A DNA stretch of 27,320 nt from Amanita rubescens (lineage: Eukaryota; Basidiomycota; Agaricomycetes; Agaricales; Amanitaceae): positions 1 to 27,320 of the forward strand of contig WION01000630.1 in NCBI GenBank assembly GCA_015039365.1, written 5' to 3'. The translations under genes and the position numbers were made by a program. Positions 1-10,085 of the stretch are shown piece after piece. Position 1 is the stretch's first letter. Every line of letters begins with the position of its first letter. The notes under the pieces were generated by a model. The model saw nothing but the letters and a program-made list of their open reading frames with translations. It had not been told where the DNA came from and ran no database searches.

Positions 1-47
1 CATTCTTATTGACAGCAGTTCAAAATTCTAACTATAAATAATAACAG

Positions 48-434
48 GGGATCAACGCCAGTTGTATTTGCGGGCAGATGTATTGCCCCCAAGCTGATCG
101 GCAGCGGTTTTGTAAAGGTTGTAACCAATGGTTTCATGAGGGTTGCATGGGACCAGCTGCTGCCCAACAGGATGAGTCAGAAGGGAGTCAGACGACTTTA
201 AACCTAATGAAGAAGGTTCCTTTCTATCGCGGCTATGGGGGAGAGGGGGATAGTGGGTTCTTTTGGGAGATCGTAGGATCCTACCGCCGGCTCAACCGTT
301 TTCGGAACTGGGTCAAGAATGACAGGGTTCCACAAGACTGGGAAAAGCTGTTAGACAAAAAGTTCGTGCAGCAAGTCCTGTTGCAGACTTGGGTTTATTA
401 CCGCTGTCCTAATGGATGTGAAGCCCCTCTGTAA
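48..434 (+). CDS. BAH-PHD protein, last exon only (partial)
   Basis: This is an identical copy of exon 5 of the complete BAH-PHD gene at 22604-23767. Bases 1-47 are the end of the preceding intron, finishing in an AG acceptor. The exon holds the PHD-like zinc-binding part: a C-x-C start, a C-x2-C-x4-H-x2-C core read as CKGCNQWFHEGC, and a closing CPNGC just before the stop. Exons 1-4 (BAH domain) would lie left of the window, so I cannot say whether this copy is complete. The gene is convergent with the truncated ATP-grasp-family copy on the other strand, as in the right-hand duplicate. Confidence 0.8.
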   Translation, partial: GINASCICGQMYCPQADRQRFCKGCNQWFHEGCMGPAAAQQDESEGSQTTLNLMKKVPFYRGYGGEGDSGFFWEIVGSYRRLNRFRNWVKNDRVPQDWEKLLDKKFVQQVLLQTWVYYRCPNGCEAPL

Positions 435-458
435 ATATCATATTCTTATTTATGGACA

Positions 459-709
459 TGTTATTTTCCTAAATGCCTACCTTATCTGTCGTACCCTTTA
501 TGCTCATTTCTTAGTATACCATTCCCTTATACGTACTTCCATACTTATCTTTATTCATTAATTAGTATGTCTATATATAAGCCACCTGTATGTTCGACTT
601 AGCTGTTGTTGCTAGCTGTTGTTAGCAATACAATGTTACTCGTTTCTCCTCATCAACCAGTATTGAACTTGTATCTCAACTCGTGTACATAATCACGGGA
701 CTATTAACA
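459..709. mobile_element. Candidate solo LTR (weak) in convergent intergenic region
   Basis: The 435-900 gap between two convergent genes is AT-rich and has no credible ORF. Inside it a 251-bp stretch begins TGTTA and ends TAACA, with TATATATAAG (about 572-581) near the middle, the layout of a copia-type LTR. No 5-bp target-site duplication flanks it (ggaca against gttac), so the call is weak. The same sequence recurs at 23792-24042 as part of the segmental duplication, which gives no independent support. Confidence 0.25.
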
Positions 710-900
710 GTTACAACTCACGTGACTTGTAATACTGTTTGACTTAGACTTGCAATCGTAACGCTCTGTTCAATCTTAATATTGTATTGCTATCAAAATC
801 ATACAAAATGCATTGAAATACGACAGATATGGACATTGGCATGGTATTTCATTATGTTACATGTCCGTAGCTCATTACATCCCAATAAAACGATTGATGA

Positions 901-3367
901 TCAAGAAGCGAAATGGCCTGCATCAGCTGCCCTGACTGATCTCTTCAACGCGATTTTGGTTCGAAGGGCAATGGCTATGTTCATGGCGATCGTAAGTGGG
1001 CTTACAGCCGTACGCAAAAAGAGCGCCATGCGCGCAGGTTCTGTCACCTCGTTGACGAAATAACTCACCCTACCGCTTCTATCCAAGAGGGCAGAGATGT
1101 CGAACCGGCACAAAACACGTAGATCTGAGTTCCCAGGCCCGAAGTAATTCTTTTCTTCCATTTCGACCAGTCTTTGGTATGTGGTCATGGCGAATGACAT
1201 GAATTCTTCGTGGCCCTTCGCCACGTCTGGCCGGCTTGCCATCGGATTGGACAGTTTGGGGTCCGTCGCTGTCCGCTTTGTTTTTCTCGCATACAGTTTC
1301 CTGACATCAGGATTAGTTTCACATCAAATAAAGGGCGAGACGAAATGACTTACTCGATCATGTGCAGAGGCGTGTAGTGTTCTACTGCACTTTCCGTTAT
1401 ATCGCCATCCTCATTCACCTCCGTCAGCACGGCGTGGGTTATCTTTCCACCCACAAAAAATAACCGGATTTCCCCCAGCCTTTGCAACCCGTCCACATAT
1501 GGCATGGCAAACCATCGGACCTGGATGCCCATGTTTCGAATGCTATCGTGATCATAAAGCTCCTTTGTCTCGTCGACTAGGTCTCCGAAGCGCTGCATAA
1601 ATTCCATGTCAGGAGTTACCTTGAGAACATGACGGGAGCTCTCGGAGAACTCCCTCTTGACGTAGAGGTTTTCCCTCTGTTGGAAGGTGAACTCGGTTGG
1701 GTCTCGGATTGGTAATATCCTGGGATATGGCGTCCTAGTGTAATCATTAGCGATGAGCGAGAGCTCCGATATGAGCGCCAGCTTGTGCCCATGCCAGATC
1801 ATCTGATCAGGGGAGGGAAAAACTGTCGTGAAAGAGGAGAGTCGGTGGATGTTTGTCATGACTGCAGGCAGCTGATCGTGATTGAACCCATCCCCCTCTC
1901 TGTCCCTGTTTTTGGAGCGTCAAAAAATACGATCTCCCCCCAAAACAAAAAAGAATGACACGCACATGAAGTCCAGCGAGAGAGGAAGGCCTCCTAGAAC
2001 AAGGTCCTTTGTTCGTAATTGTTCCCACCGCTCACCCTTTCCACGCAGAACTGCCTTCTTGTAGTCCTTCCACGTCATGAAATTCATCTGGCAAGGACCG
2101 CCAGAATTTTTTTCCATTGCGTAGAATACTAGGAGCTACGTAAAATAAAATGAGAAATGTGGCTGAACAGCGTGGAGGGAGAGGCCTTACCCATTCCCAG
2201 CTCATAATTTCCTTATCATTCGCCTTAAAGACGTGATCAGGAAACCGTTCTCTTACAGACTTGAGCCACTCTCTGGGGAGGTAGCTCTCAGAAGGGATCA
2301 TCCATAGATCTTTACCTACGGTTGATGGGGATGATTTCACCCCACGATCTTCGATGACAATAACATTAATTGGTTGGCGATAGAAGGGGCTGTCCATGGC
2401 CACCTCCTGCACAGGGAATGCTCCTCGATACAGGTGCAATGCAGCCGGCGGTGCTGGTTGGGAGATTGGGGGTGGAAGCGGACTTGGGTATGGTTGGCGC
2501 GCAGGTGAGGATGGAATTAGCGTCCTGCTGACCTCTTGAGAACGTCTTGAAGTTGATAAGCCTACAGACTCCATGACTGCCAGCCCCCCACCGCGCGTGC
2601 TGCCAATCGGCACTTGGGGAGGTCTTGGAGTTGATCGCTCTGCGGCAGAGGCATGCTTGTCAAGGTACTCGAGTGGAGATATTGACCTCCGTCCCGATTC
2701 AGGGCTTGGAGACCGCGTTGGTGGGGGCGAAGTGGCCTGGCGAGTATGGGCGAAACGGACGTGCTGGGCCTGAGGTTGAATGTGGCTAGATTTTTGAAAT
2801 GGCTCCTGTTGAGCCGATGGTTTCTCCTCCCTCCTGGATGGTCGACCGGCTGGAGCTGTAATTAATTTAGTGTTTAAATGGGGCATATAACTAACAATAT
2901 AAAGATTTACCTGAATGTAATGGGCGATGACTCGATCCTGCGGGCAATGGCTCCTGCTGACCCGACGATTTCTCCCTCCTGGATGGCTGACCCAAGGTAG
3001 CTGAAATGAATTTTGCGTTTAGATGGGGCATATAAGTGATGGTATATATAGGGATCCACCTGATGGCATCTGCTGGTGACGCATGTTAACATGTCGAGAT
3101 CCACCAGGCAACGGCTCCTGCTGAGTTGATGGTTTCTCCCTCCTGGATTGCTGACCTGAGGGCGCTGGAGTCTGATGACTGCTCTGGACAAGGCGAGATC
3201 CAGAAGGCAAGGGCTCTTGCATGGCAAGAGCTGGATTGAAGTGCGAGATCAGATTGAGCATAAAAACAACAAAAATGAGGACTCACCGGTACCCGCCTGT
3301 TGCCTTTCCTCTCTTTTTCGTCTTTTCTCCATGAAACGCTCGTAATCGGGATGCAACTGCTGATTAT
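901..3367 (-). pseudogene. ATP-grasp-family gene, 5'-truncated copy (copy A)
   Basis: This copy matches the intact gene at 24234-26977 exon for exon: exon 7 at 1300-901, exon 6 at 1905-1354, exon 5 at 2135-1966, exon 4 at 2855-2191, exon 3 at 3000-2911, exon 2 at 3230-3060 and the last part of exon 1 at 3367-3287. Homology stops at 3367, so about the first 277 bases of exon 1 are absent. The start codon and the Cys/His-rich N-terminus are lost, and upstream reading soon meets an in-frame stop. The rest is undamaged: the predicted ATP-grasp lysine (YVKRE), the GEIRLFFVGG strand and CRFD...FVNEV are all present. The only protein difference from the intact copy is Arg in place of Cys in the SESS[R/C]HV segment. 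Truncation looks recent, since no other decay has accumulated. Confidence 0.8.
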
Positions 3368-3840
3368 ACACCTTTTTATAACACTAGTACTATAAACATA
3401 TCATAGATTTTTTCAAATCTTATTGTATCAATGGAAAGGTATCATATACCACTTACTAACCCTGCAATAGCTAAGAAATCGGCGGTCCAGTTTTCGAGTT
3501 ATTGAGCCTTCAATATTCATCAAGTTGTGACCTGTAGTGACATATAGGTCACAACACCAGGAGCGCTTACCCTCTGCTCTCCACTGCTGTCACACCCCTC
3601 TGGACTGTTCAATTGGAATGTATGATATAAGGAAATATCCTTTTGCTCATCAGAAATAGATGAGGAGGTATAGAAATGGCAGCAGCAATGGTCAAATGCT
3701 AAGAGGCGGTGAATGTTAAATACTATACAGTGTACATTACAATGGCTAGACTATCCCAAACTTATCAAATATGTCATTGGGACATCCTCAATTAAGATTC
3801 CAATGGGTTTGAGGTGTAAGGAGTGACCAGAAAGGCAACA
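3368..3840. other. Non-coding junction between duplication and satellite
   Basis: This is an AT-rich stretch with no credible gene. It joins the broken exon 1 of copy A to the satellite array. It contains a 32-bp inverted repeat (3524-3555) and, near its right end, early TACGTTTGG-type decamers that grade into the satellite. Confidence 0.6.
3524..3555. repeat. Short perfect inverted repeat
   Basis: The arms are GTTGTGACCT and AGGTCACAAC, a perfect 10-bp match around a 12-bp centre. It could be a MITE end, a protein-binding palindrome or a cruciform-forming site. I see no second copy in the window. Confidence 0.7.
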
Positions 3841-6464
3841 ACATTTTGGTACGTTTGGGCTACGTTTTGGTACGTTTCAAGGTAACTTGCTTATCACAAG
3901 CAGCAGCACTCTCAGGAAACTTTGCTGGGCACTTAGGATTATATCCTTACCAACTGTAATTTATTTGAGGGGATGGGTGCAGCCAGGGAGGCCACTACGT
4001 TTTGCTACGTTTTACTAAGTTCTATATTTCACACGCTATAAGTTTCAAGATGAGTTGTATATCACAAGCACAACAAGGAGCGGTGCTCTCAGAAACCTTG
4101 GGTGGGCACTTAGGATCATGTACTTACACACTGTAATTTATTTGAGAGGAGGGGGGCAGCCAGGAAGGCCACTACGTTTTGCTACGTTTTGCTACGTTCT
4201 ATATTTCACACGCTCTAAGGTTCAAGATGAGTTGTATATCACAAGCACAACAAAGAGCGGTGCTCTCAGAAACTAATTTATTTGAGAGGAGGGGAGCAGC
4301 CAGGAAGGCCGCGACGTTTCACTACGTTTTGCTACGTTCTATATTTCACACGCTATAAGTTTCAAGATGAGTTGCATATCATAAGTACAACTGAGAGTGG
4401 TGCTCTCAGAAACCTTGGGTGGTCACTTTGGATCATATCATTACAATCTACATTTTATTTGAGGTGAGGGGGGCAGCCAGGAAGGCCACTACGTTTTGCT
4501 ACGTTTTGCTACGTTCTATATTTCACACGCTATAAGTTTCAAGATGAGTTGTCTATCACAAGCACAACTGAGAGCGGTGCTCTCAGAAACCTTGGGTGGT
4601 CACTTTGGATCATATCATTACAATCTACAATTTATTTGAGGTGAGGGGAGCAGCCAGGGAGGCCACTACGTTTTGCTACGTTTTGCTACGTTCTATATTT
4701 CACACGCTATAAGTTTCAAGATGAGTTGTATATCACAAGCACAATTGAGAGCGGTGCTCTCAGAAACATTGGGTGGTCACTTTGGATCATATCATTACAA
4801 TCTACAATTTATTTGAGGTGAGGGGAGCAGCCAGGAAGGCCACTACGTTTTGCTACGTTTTGCTACGTTCTATATTTCACACGCTATAAGTTTCAAGATG
4901 AGTTGTATATCACAAGCACAACAAAGAGCGGTGCTCTCAGAAATCTTGGGTGGTCACTTTGGATCATATCATTACAATCTACAATTTATTTGAGGTGAGG
5001 GGAGCAGCCAGGGAGGCCACTACGTTTTGCTACGTTTTGCTACGTTCTATATTTCACACGCTATAAGTTTCAAGATGAGTTGTATATCACAAGCACAACA
5101 AAGAGCGGTGCTCTCAGAAATCTTGGGTGGTCACTTTGGATCATATCATTACAATCTACAATTTATTTGAGGTGAGGGGAGCAGCCAGGAAGGCCACTAT
5201 GTTTTGCTACGTTTTGCTACGTTCTATATTTCACACGCTATAAGTTTCAAGATGAGTTGTATATCACAAGCACAACAAAGAGCGGTGCTCTCAGAAACCT
5301 TGGATGGTCACTTGGGATGATATCATTATGATCTACAATTTATTTGAGGTGAGGGGGGCAGCCAAGGAGGCCACTACGTTTTGCTACGTTTTACTAAGTT
5401 CTATATTTCACAAGCTATAAGTTTCAAGATGAGTTGTATATCACAAGCACAACAAAGAGCGGTGCTCTCAAAAACCTTGGGTGGTCACTTTAAATCATAT
5501 GATTACAATCTACAATTTATTTGAGGTGAGGGGAGCAGCCAGGGAGGCCACTACGTTTTGCTACAGTTTTGCTACGTTTACTAAGTTCTATATTTCACAC
5601 GCTATAAGTTTCAAGATGAGTTGTATATCACAAGCACAACAAAGAGCGGTGCTCTCAGAAGACTTGGGTGGTCACTTTGGATCATATGATTACAATCTAC
5701 AATTTATTTGAGGTGAGGGGGGCAGCCAAGGAGGCCACTACGTTTTGCTACGTTTTGCTACGTTTTACTAAGTTCTATATTTCACACGCTATAAGTTTCA
5801 AGATGAGTTGTATATCACAAGCACAACAAAGAGCGGTGCTCTCAAACACCTTGGGTGGTCACTTGGGATCACATCATTACAATCTACATTTTATTTGAGA
5901 TGAGGGGAGCAGCCAGGGAGGCCACTATGTTTTGCTACGTTTTGCTACGTTCTATATTTCACACGCTATAAGTTTCAAGATGAGTTGTATATCACAAGCA
6001 CAACAAAGAGCGGTGCTCTCAGAAGACTTGGGTGGTCACTTTGTATCATATTATTACAATCTACAATTTATTTGAGGTGAGGGGGGCAGCCAAGGAGGCC
6101 ACTACGTTTTGCTACGTTTTGCTACGTTTTGCTACGTTTTATTAAGTTCTATATTTCACACGCTATAAGTTTCAAGATGAGTTGTATATCACAAGCACAA
6201 CTGAGAGCAGTGCTCTCAGAAACTTTGGGTGGTCACTTTGGATCATATCATTACAATCTACATTTTATTTGAGATGAGGGGAGCAGCCAGGGAGGCAACT
6301 ACGTTTTGCTACGTTTTACTACGTTTCATATATCACAAGCACAACTCAGAGCGGTGCTCTCAGATAGCTTGTGTGGGCACTTGGGATTATATCCTTACAA
6401 TCTATGATTTATTTGAGGGGAGGGGAGCAGCCAGGAAGGCGTGCATTGAAGTCTGTTATAGTTT

Positions 6465-6517
6465 AGAGTCACATGATTATGTATAAATACTTAGAACATA
6501 CATAGTCATGTGACTCT
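6465..6517. repeat. 53-bp inverted-repeat element with TATA centre, copy 1
   Basis: The arms AGAGTCACATGA and TCATGTGACTCT are perfect inverted repeats, and the match continues with one mismatch to about 20 bp per arm. TATAAATA lies in the centre at 6482-6489. Flanks on both sides (about 6443-6531) also match the copy at 11894-11946, so the shared block is nearer 90 bp. It replaces part of one satellite unit. Confidence 0.85.
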
Positions 6518-6653
6518 CAACGCTCGTCTCAAGATGAGTTGTATATCACAAGCACAATGCAGAGCGGCGCTCTCAGGAGACTTGGGTGGTCACTTGGGAT
6601 TATATCCTTACAAACTGTAATTTATTTGAGGGCATGGGAGCAGCCAGGGAGGC

Positions 6654-7381
6654 CGCGACGTTTCACTACGTTTTGCTACGTTTCATATTTCACACGCTAT
6701 AAGTTTCAAGATGAGTTGGATATCACAAGCACAACAAAGAGCAGTGCTCTCAGAAACCTTGGATGGTCACTTGGGATGATATCATTACAATCTACAATTT
6801 ATTTGAGGTGAAGGGGGCAGCCAAGGAGGCCACTACGTTTTGCTACATTTTGCTACGTTTTACTAAGTTCTATATTTCACACGCTATAAGTTTCAAGATG
6901 AGTTGTATATCATAAGCACAACTGAGAGTGGTGCTCTCAAAAACCTTGGGTGGTCACTTGGGATTATATCCTTACAATCTACAATTTATTTGAGGTGAGG
7001 GGAGCAGCCAAGGAGGCCGCGACGTTTCACTACGTTTTGCTACGTTTCATATTTCACACGCTATAAGTTTCAAGATGAGTTGGATATCACAAGCACAACA
7101 AAGAGCAGTGCTCTCAGAAACCTTGGATGGTCACTTGGGATGATATCATTACGATCTACAATTTATTTGAGGTGAAGGGGGCAGCCAAGGAGGCCACTAC
7201 GTTTTGCTACATTTTGCTACGTTTTACTAAGTTCTATATTTCACACGCTATAAGTTTCAAGATGAGTTGTATATCATAAGCACAACTGAGAGTGGTGCTC
7301 TCAAAAACCTTGGGTGGTCACTTGGGATTATATCCTTACAATCTACAATTTATTTGAGGTGAGGGGAGCAGCCAAGGAGGC
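6654..7381. repeat. Dimeric higher-order repeat in the satellite (2 x 364 bp)
   Basis: Bases 6654-7017 and 7018-7381 are near-identical dimers, each made of a 177-bp and a 187-bp monomer that differ from each other. The dimers share private variants such as GATGAGTTGGATATC, GAGCAGTGCTCTC and TGCTACATTTTG. I noticed one substitution between them (attacaatc against attacgatc). This indicates a recent two-monomer duplication. Confidence 0.85.
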
Positions 7382-8842
7382 CGTCACTACGTTTCACTAC
7401 GTTTCACTACGTTTCACTACGTTCACTACGTTTTGCTACGTTTCATATTTCACACGCTATAAGTTTCAAGATGAGTTGTCTATCACAAGCACAACTGAGA
7501 CCGGTGCTCTCAGAAACCTTGGGTGGTCACTTTGGATCATATCATTACAATCTACATTTTATTTGAGGTGAGGGGAGCAGCCAGGGAGGCCACTACGTTT
7601 TGCTACGTTTTGCTACGTTCTATATTTCACACGCTATAAGTTTCAAGATGAGTTGTATATCACAAGCACAATTGAGAGCGGTGCTCTCAGAAGACTTGGG
7701 TGGTCACTTTGGATCATATCATTACAATCTACAATTTATTTGAGGTGAGGGGAGCAGCCAGGAAGGCCACTACGTTTTGCTACGTTTTGCTACGTTCTAT
7801 ATTTCACACGCTATAAGTTTCAAGATGAGTTGGACAAGCACAACAAAGAGTGGTGCTCTCAAAAACCTTGGGTGGTCACTTGGGATTATATCCTTACAAT
7901 CTACAATTTATTTGAGGTGAGGGGAGCAGCCAAGGAGACCACTACGTTTTGCTACGTTTTGCTACGTTCTATATTTCACACGCTCTAAGTTTCAAGATCA
8001 CTTGCTTATCACAAGCGCAACAAAGAGCGGCACTCTCAAAAACCTTGGGTGGGCACTTAGGATCATGTCCTTACAAACTATAATTTATTTGACAGGAGGA
8101 GGGCAGCCAAACGTTTGACTACGTTTTGCTACGTTTCATATTTCACACGCTATAAGTTTCAAGATGAGTTGTATATTATATTATATCACAAGCACAACTC
8201 AGAGCGGTGCTCTCAGAAACCTTGGATGGTCACTTGGAATTATATCCTTACAATCTACATTTTATTTGAGGTGAGGGGAGCAGCCAAGGAGGCCACTACG
8301 TTTTGCTACGTTTTACTAAGTTCTATATTTCACAAGCTATAAGTTTCAAGATGAGTTGTATATCACAAGCACAACAAAGAGCGGTGCTCTCAGAAGACTT
8401 GGGTGGGCACTTAGGATCATGTCCTTACAAACTGTAATTTATTTGAGAGGAGGGGGGCAGCCAGGAAGGCTGCGACGTTTTGCTACGTTTTGCTACGTTT
8501 CATATTTCACACGCTCTAAGTTTCAAGATGAGTTGAATATCACAAGCACAAATCAGAGTGGTGGTCTCAGATGACTTGGGCGGGCACTTAGGATCATATC
8601 ATTACAGACTCCAATTCATTTGATGGGAGGGGAGCAGCCACGAAGGCCGCGACGTTTTACTACATTTTGCTACGTTTTGCTACGTTCTATATTGCACACG
8701 CTCTAAGTTTTGCTATGTTTCATATATCACAAGCACAGTGCGGTAGGAATGACTGCACACCAGAGTAGTTGTAAATGTATTTTGATATATGCAGTCCATA
8801 ACATTGTACTACCTCTGTTGGATTGATATATTTGATCTACTA

Positions 8843-9161
8843 GTCCATACCTCTTGTGCTCAAGTTAGGACGCCCACCCATTTCCCACATAAGGCTTTGG
8901 TTCTTTTTTCTCCCTTTGCCTTTTTGCTTTTGGGAGGTTCTCTCCTCTGCATCAGATGCACAGGGGTCTTAGTCAAATGTCAGTTCAGACTTGGCAGGGA
9001 TATCTTTTCGGGCACAAAAAACAAGAAATGGCCTCTTCATCTATTGGCAGGTTAAATGATTGTATGTTTAATCTTGGCCGTCAAGACGCGCCTTGGGGAT
9101 TGTATCATGTACTGCCTGATAAACCTGTAGGTTTGGGGAGCATGAATGGCTAGAGAACAGT
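8843..9161. repeat. Direct repeat, copy 1 of about 0.3 kb
   Basis: It runs from GTCCATACCTCTTGTGCTC to GGCTAGAGAACAG and matches 9382-9688 with scattered substitutions and small indels, including about 12 bp near CTCTGCATCAGATGCACAGG present only here. Part is open in one frame, but its start and stop are not conserved convincingly between copies, so I do not call a gene. The stretch 8741-8842 before it holds nothing recognisable. Confidence 0.85.
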
Positions 9162-9269
9162 ATGAGAAAAAACCAGACGTCAAACATGCCCAGAGCGGCT
9201 ACTTTATAAATCTCGTCCAATTGCCTGAGGCCGCGGCATTTTGCTACGTTTTGCTACGTTTCATATGTC

Positions 9270-9381
9270 ACTTTAGCTGTTTGTTAGCCGTTCGTTCGCC
9301 GTTCGTTCGCCGTTCGTTCGCCGTTCGTTCGCCGTTCCGACTATTCAGACTTGAGCGATTTTGTTAATTCTTGCGCACAGT
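9270..9381 (-). repeat. Dispersed GAACGGCGAAC repeat, minus-strand copy
   Basis: On the plus strand this is a run of CGTTCGTTCGC units at about 9288-9340. Its reverse complement reads GCGCAAGAATTAACAAAATC, then CTCAAGTCTGAATAGTC, then repeated GAACGGCGAAC, and lines up with 15045-15125 on the plus strand. It separates the two 0.3-kb direct repeats. Confidence 0.75.
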
Positions 9382-9688
9382 GTCCATACCTCTTGTGCTC
9401 AAGTTAGGACGCCCCCCCCCATTGCCGACATAAGGCTTTGGTTCTTCTTTCTCCCTTTGCCTTTTTGCTTTTGGGAGGTTCTCTCCTCAGGGGTCATAGT
9501 CAAATGTCAGTTCAGACTTGGCAGGGATATCTTTTCAGGCACAAAAAACAAGAAACGGCCCCTTCATCTATTGGCAAGTTAAATGATCGTATGTTTAATC
9601 TCGGCCATCGAGACACGCCTCGGGGATTGTATCATGTACTGCCTGGTAAACTTGTAGGTTTGGGGAGCATGAATGGCTAGAGAACAGT
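9382..9688. repeat. Direct repeat, copy 2 of about 0.3 kb
   Basis: Second copy of 8843-9161, in the same orientation. It carries a C9 run near 9412-9420 where the first copy has a mixed sequence, and lacks the 12-bp segment noted there. A satellite-like segment (GGGAGCAGCTGGGAAGGCCG) follows directly. Confidence 0.85.
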
Positions 9689-10085
9689 GGGGGAGCAGCT
9701 GGGAAGGCCGCAACATTTTGCTATGTTTCTGATATGTCACGCAGTGTAAGTTTCAAGATGATTTGGATATCACAACTTCACAATGTGGGTGTGTACTTGG
9801 CATCATATCCTTACAAACTGTAATTTATTTGAGCAGACGTTTTGCTACATTTTGCTACATTTTGCTACATTTTGCTACGTTCTATATTTCACACGCTCTA
9901 AGTTTCACGATGAGTCGGATATCACAAGCACAACTCAGAGCGGTGCTCTCAGAAGACTTGGGTGGGTACTTGGGATCATATCCTTATAGACTACGTTTTT
10001 CTACGTTTTGCTACGTTTCAAGATAACCTCAAAGCTTTGCTACGCATTTAAGATCATGCCCTTGCAGACTGCACCAGATACTATA
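9689..10085. repeat. Diverged satellite units downstream of the JmjC gene
   Basis: Two degenerate units are recognisable by TTTCAAGATGA / TTTCACGATGAG, ATATCACAAGCACAACTC, TGCTACATTTTGCTACATTT and CTTACAAACTG. The last part (GCATTTAAGATCATG, then TTGCAGACTGCACCAGAT) closely resembles the sequence just upstream of gene B at about 12020-12055, so satellite sequence lies on both sides of the JmjC gene. Confidence 0.75.

Larger units (their letters stand above)
1..3367. repeat. Segmental direct duplication, left copy
   Basis: This stretch aligns without gaps to 23334-26700 at a constant offset of 23333. The only difference I found is G at 1634 against A at 24967. It contains a BAH-PHD 3' exon, the convergent intergenic stretch and most of an ATP-grasp-family gene. 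The right boundary is sharp, at 3367, inside exon 1 of that gene. The left boundary lies beyond the window, because the homology is already running at base 1. Confidence 0.97.
3841..8740. repeat. Subtelomeric satellite array, 177-bp unit with nested 10-bp repeat
   Basis: About 26-28 tandem copies in one orientation. Each unit contains GCTACGTTTT decamers, then TTTCACACGCTATAAG, CAAGATGAGTTG, TATCACAAGCACAA, the hairpin-like GAGCGGTGCTCTC, CCTTGGGTGGTCACTT, CAATTTATTTGAGG and GCAGCCAGGGAGGCC. The spacing of the CAAGATGAGTT landmark is 177 bp in most units and 187 or 197 bp in others, the difference being whole extra decamers. The central units (about 4540-5425) are the most uniform; the edges are diverged, as expected for a satellite renewed by unequal exchange. 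The 60-90-codon open frames here recur with the unit and carry no coding signature. Confidence 0.95.

Noticed and set aside
782..1063. Plus-strand frame of 93 codons, also at 24115-24396
   Set aside because: Much of it is antisense to exon 7 of the ATP-grasp-family gene, which has the better coding signal; it is duplicated only because the region is.
4055..8574. Many open frames of 60-90 codons in the satellite
   Set aside because: They recur with the 177-bp unit, share the same residues and end at unit-specific stops. They are translations of a tandem repeat.
3841..8740. CRISPR-like array
   Set aside because: The repeat-spacer layout is absent; whole units are homologous and the context is eukaryotic.
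8789..9680. Small ORFs in the 0.3-kb direct repeats (LLSPFAFLLLGGS-like)
   Set aside because: The frames are not preserved with the same start in both copies, and indels between copies shift them.
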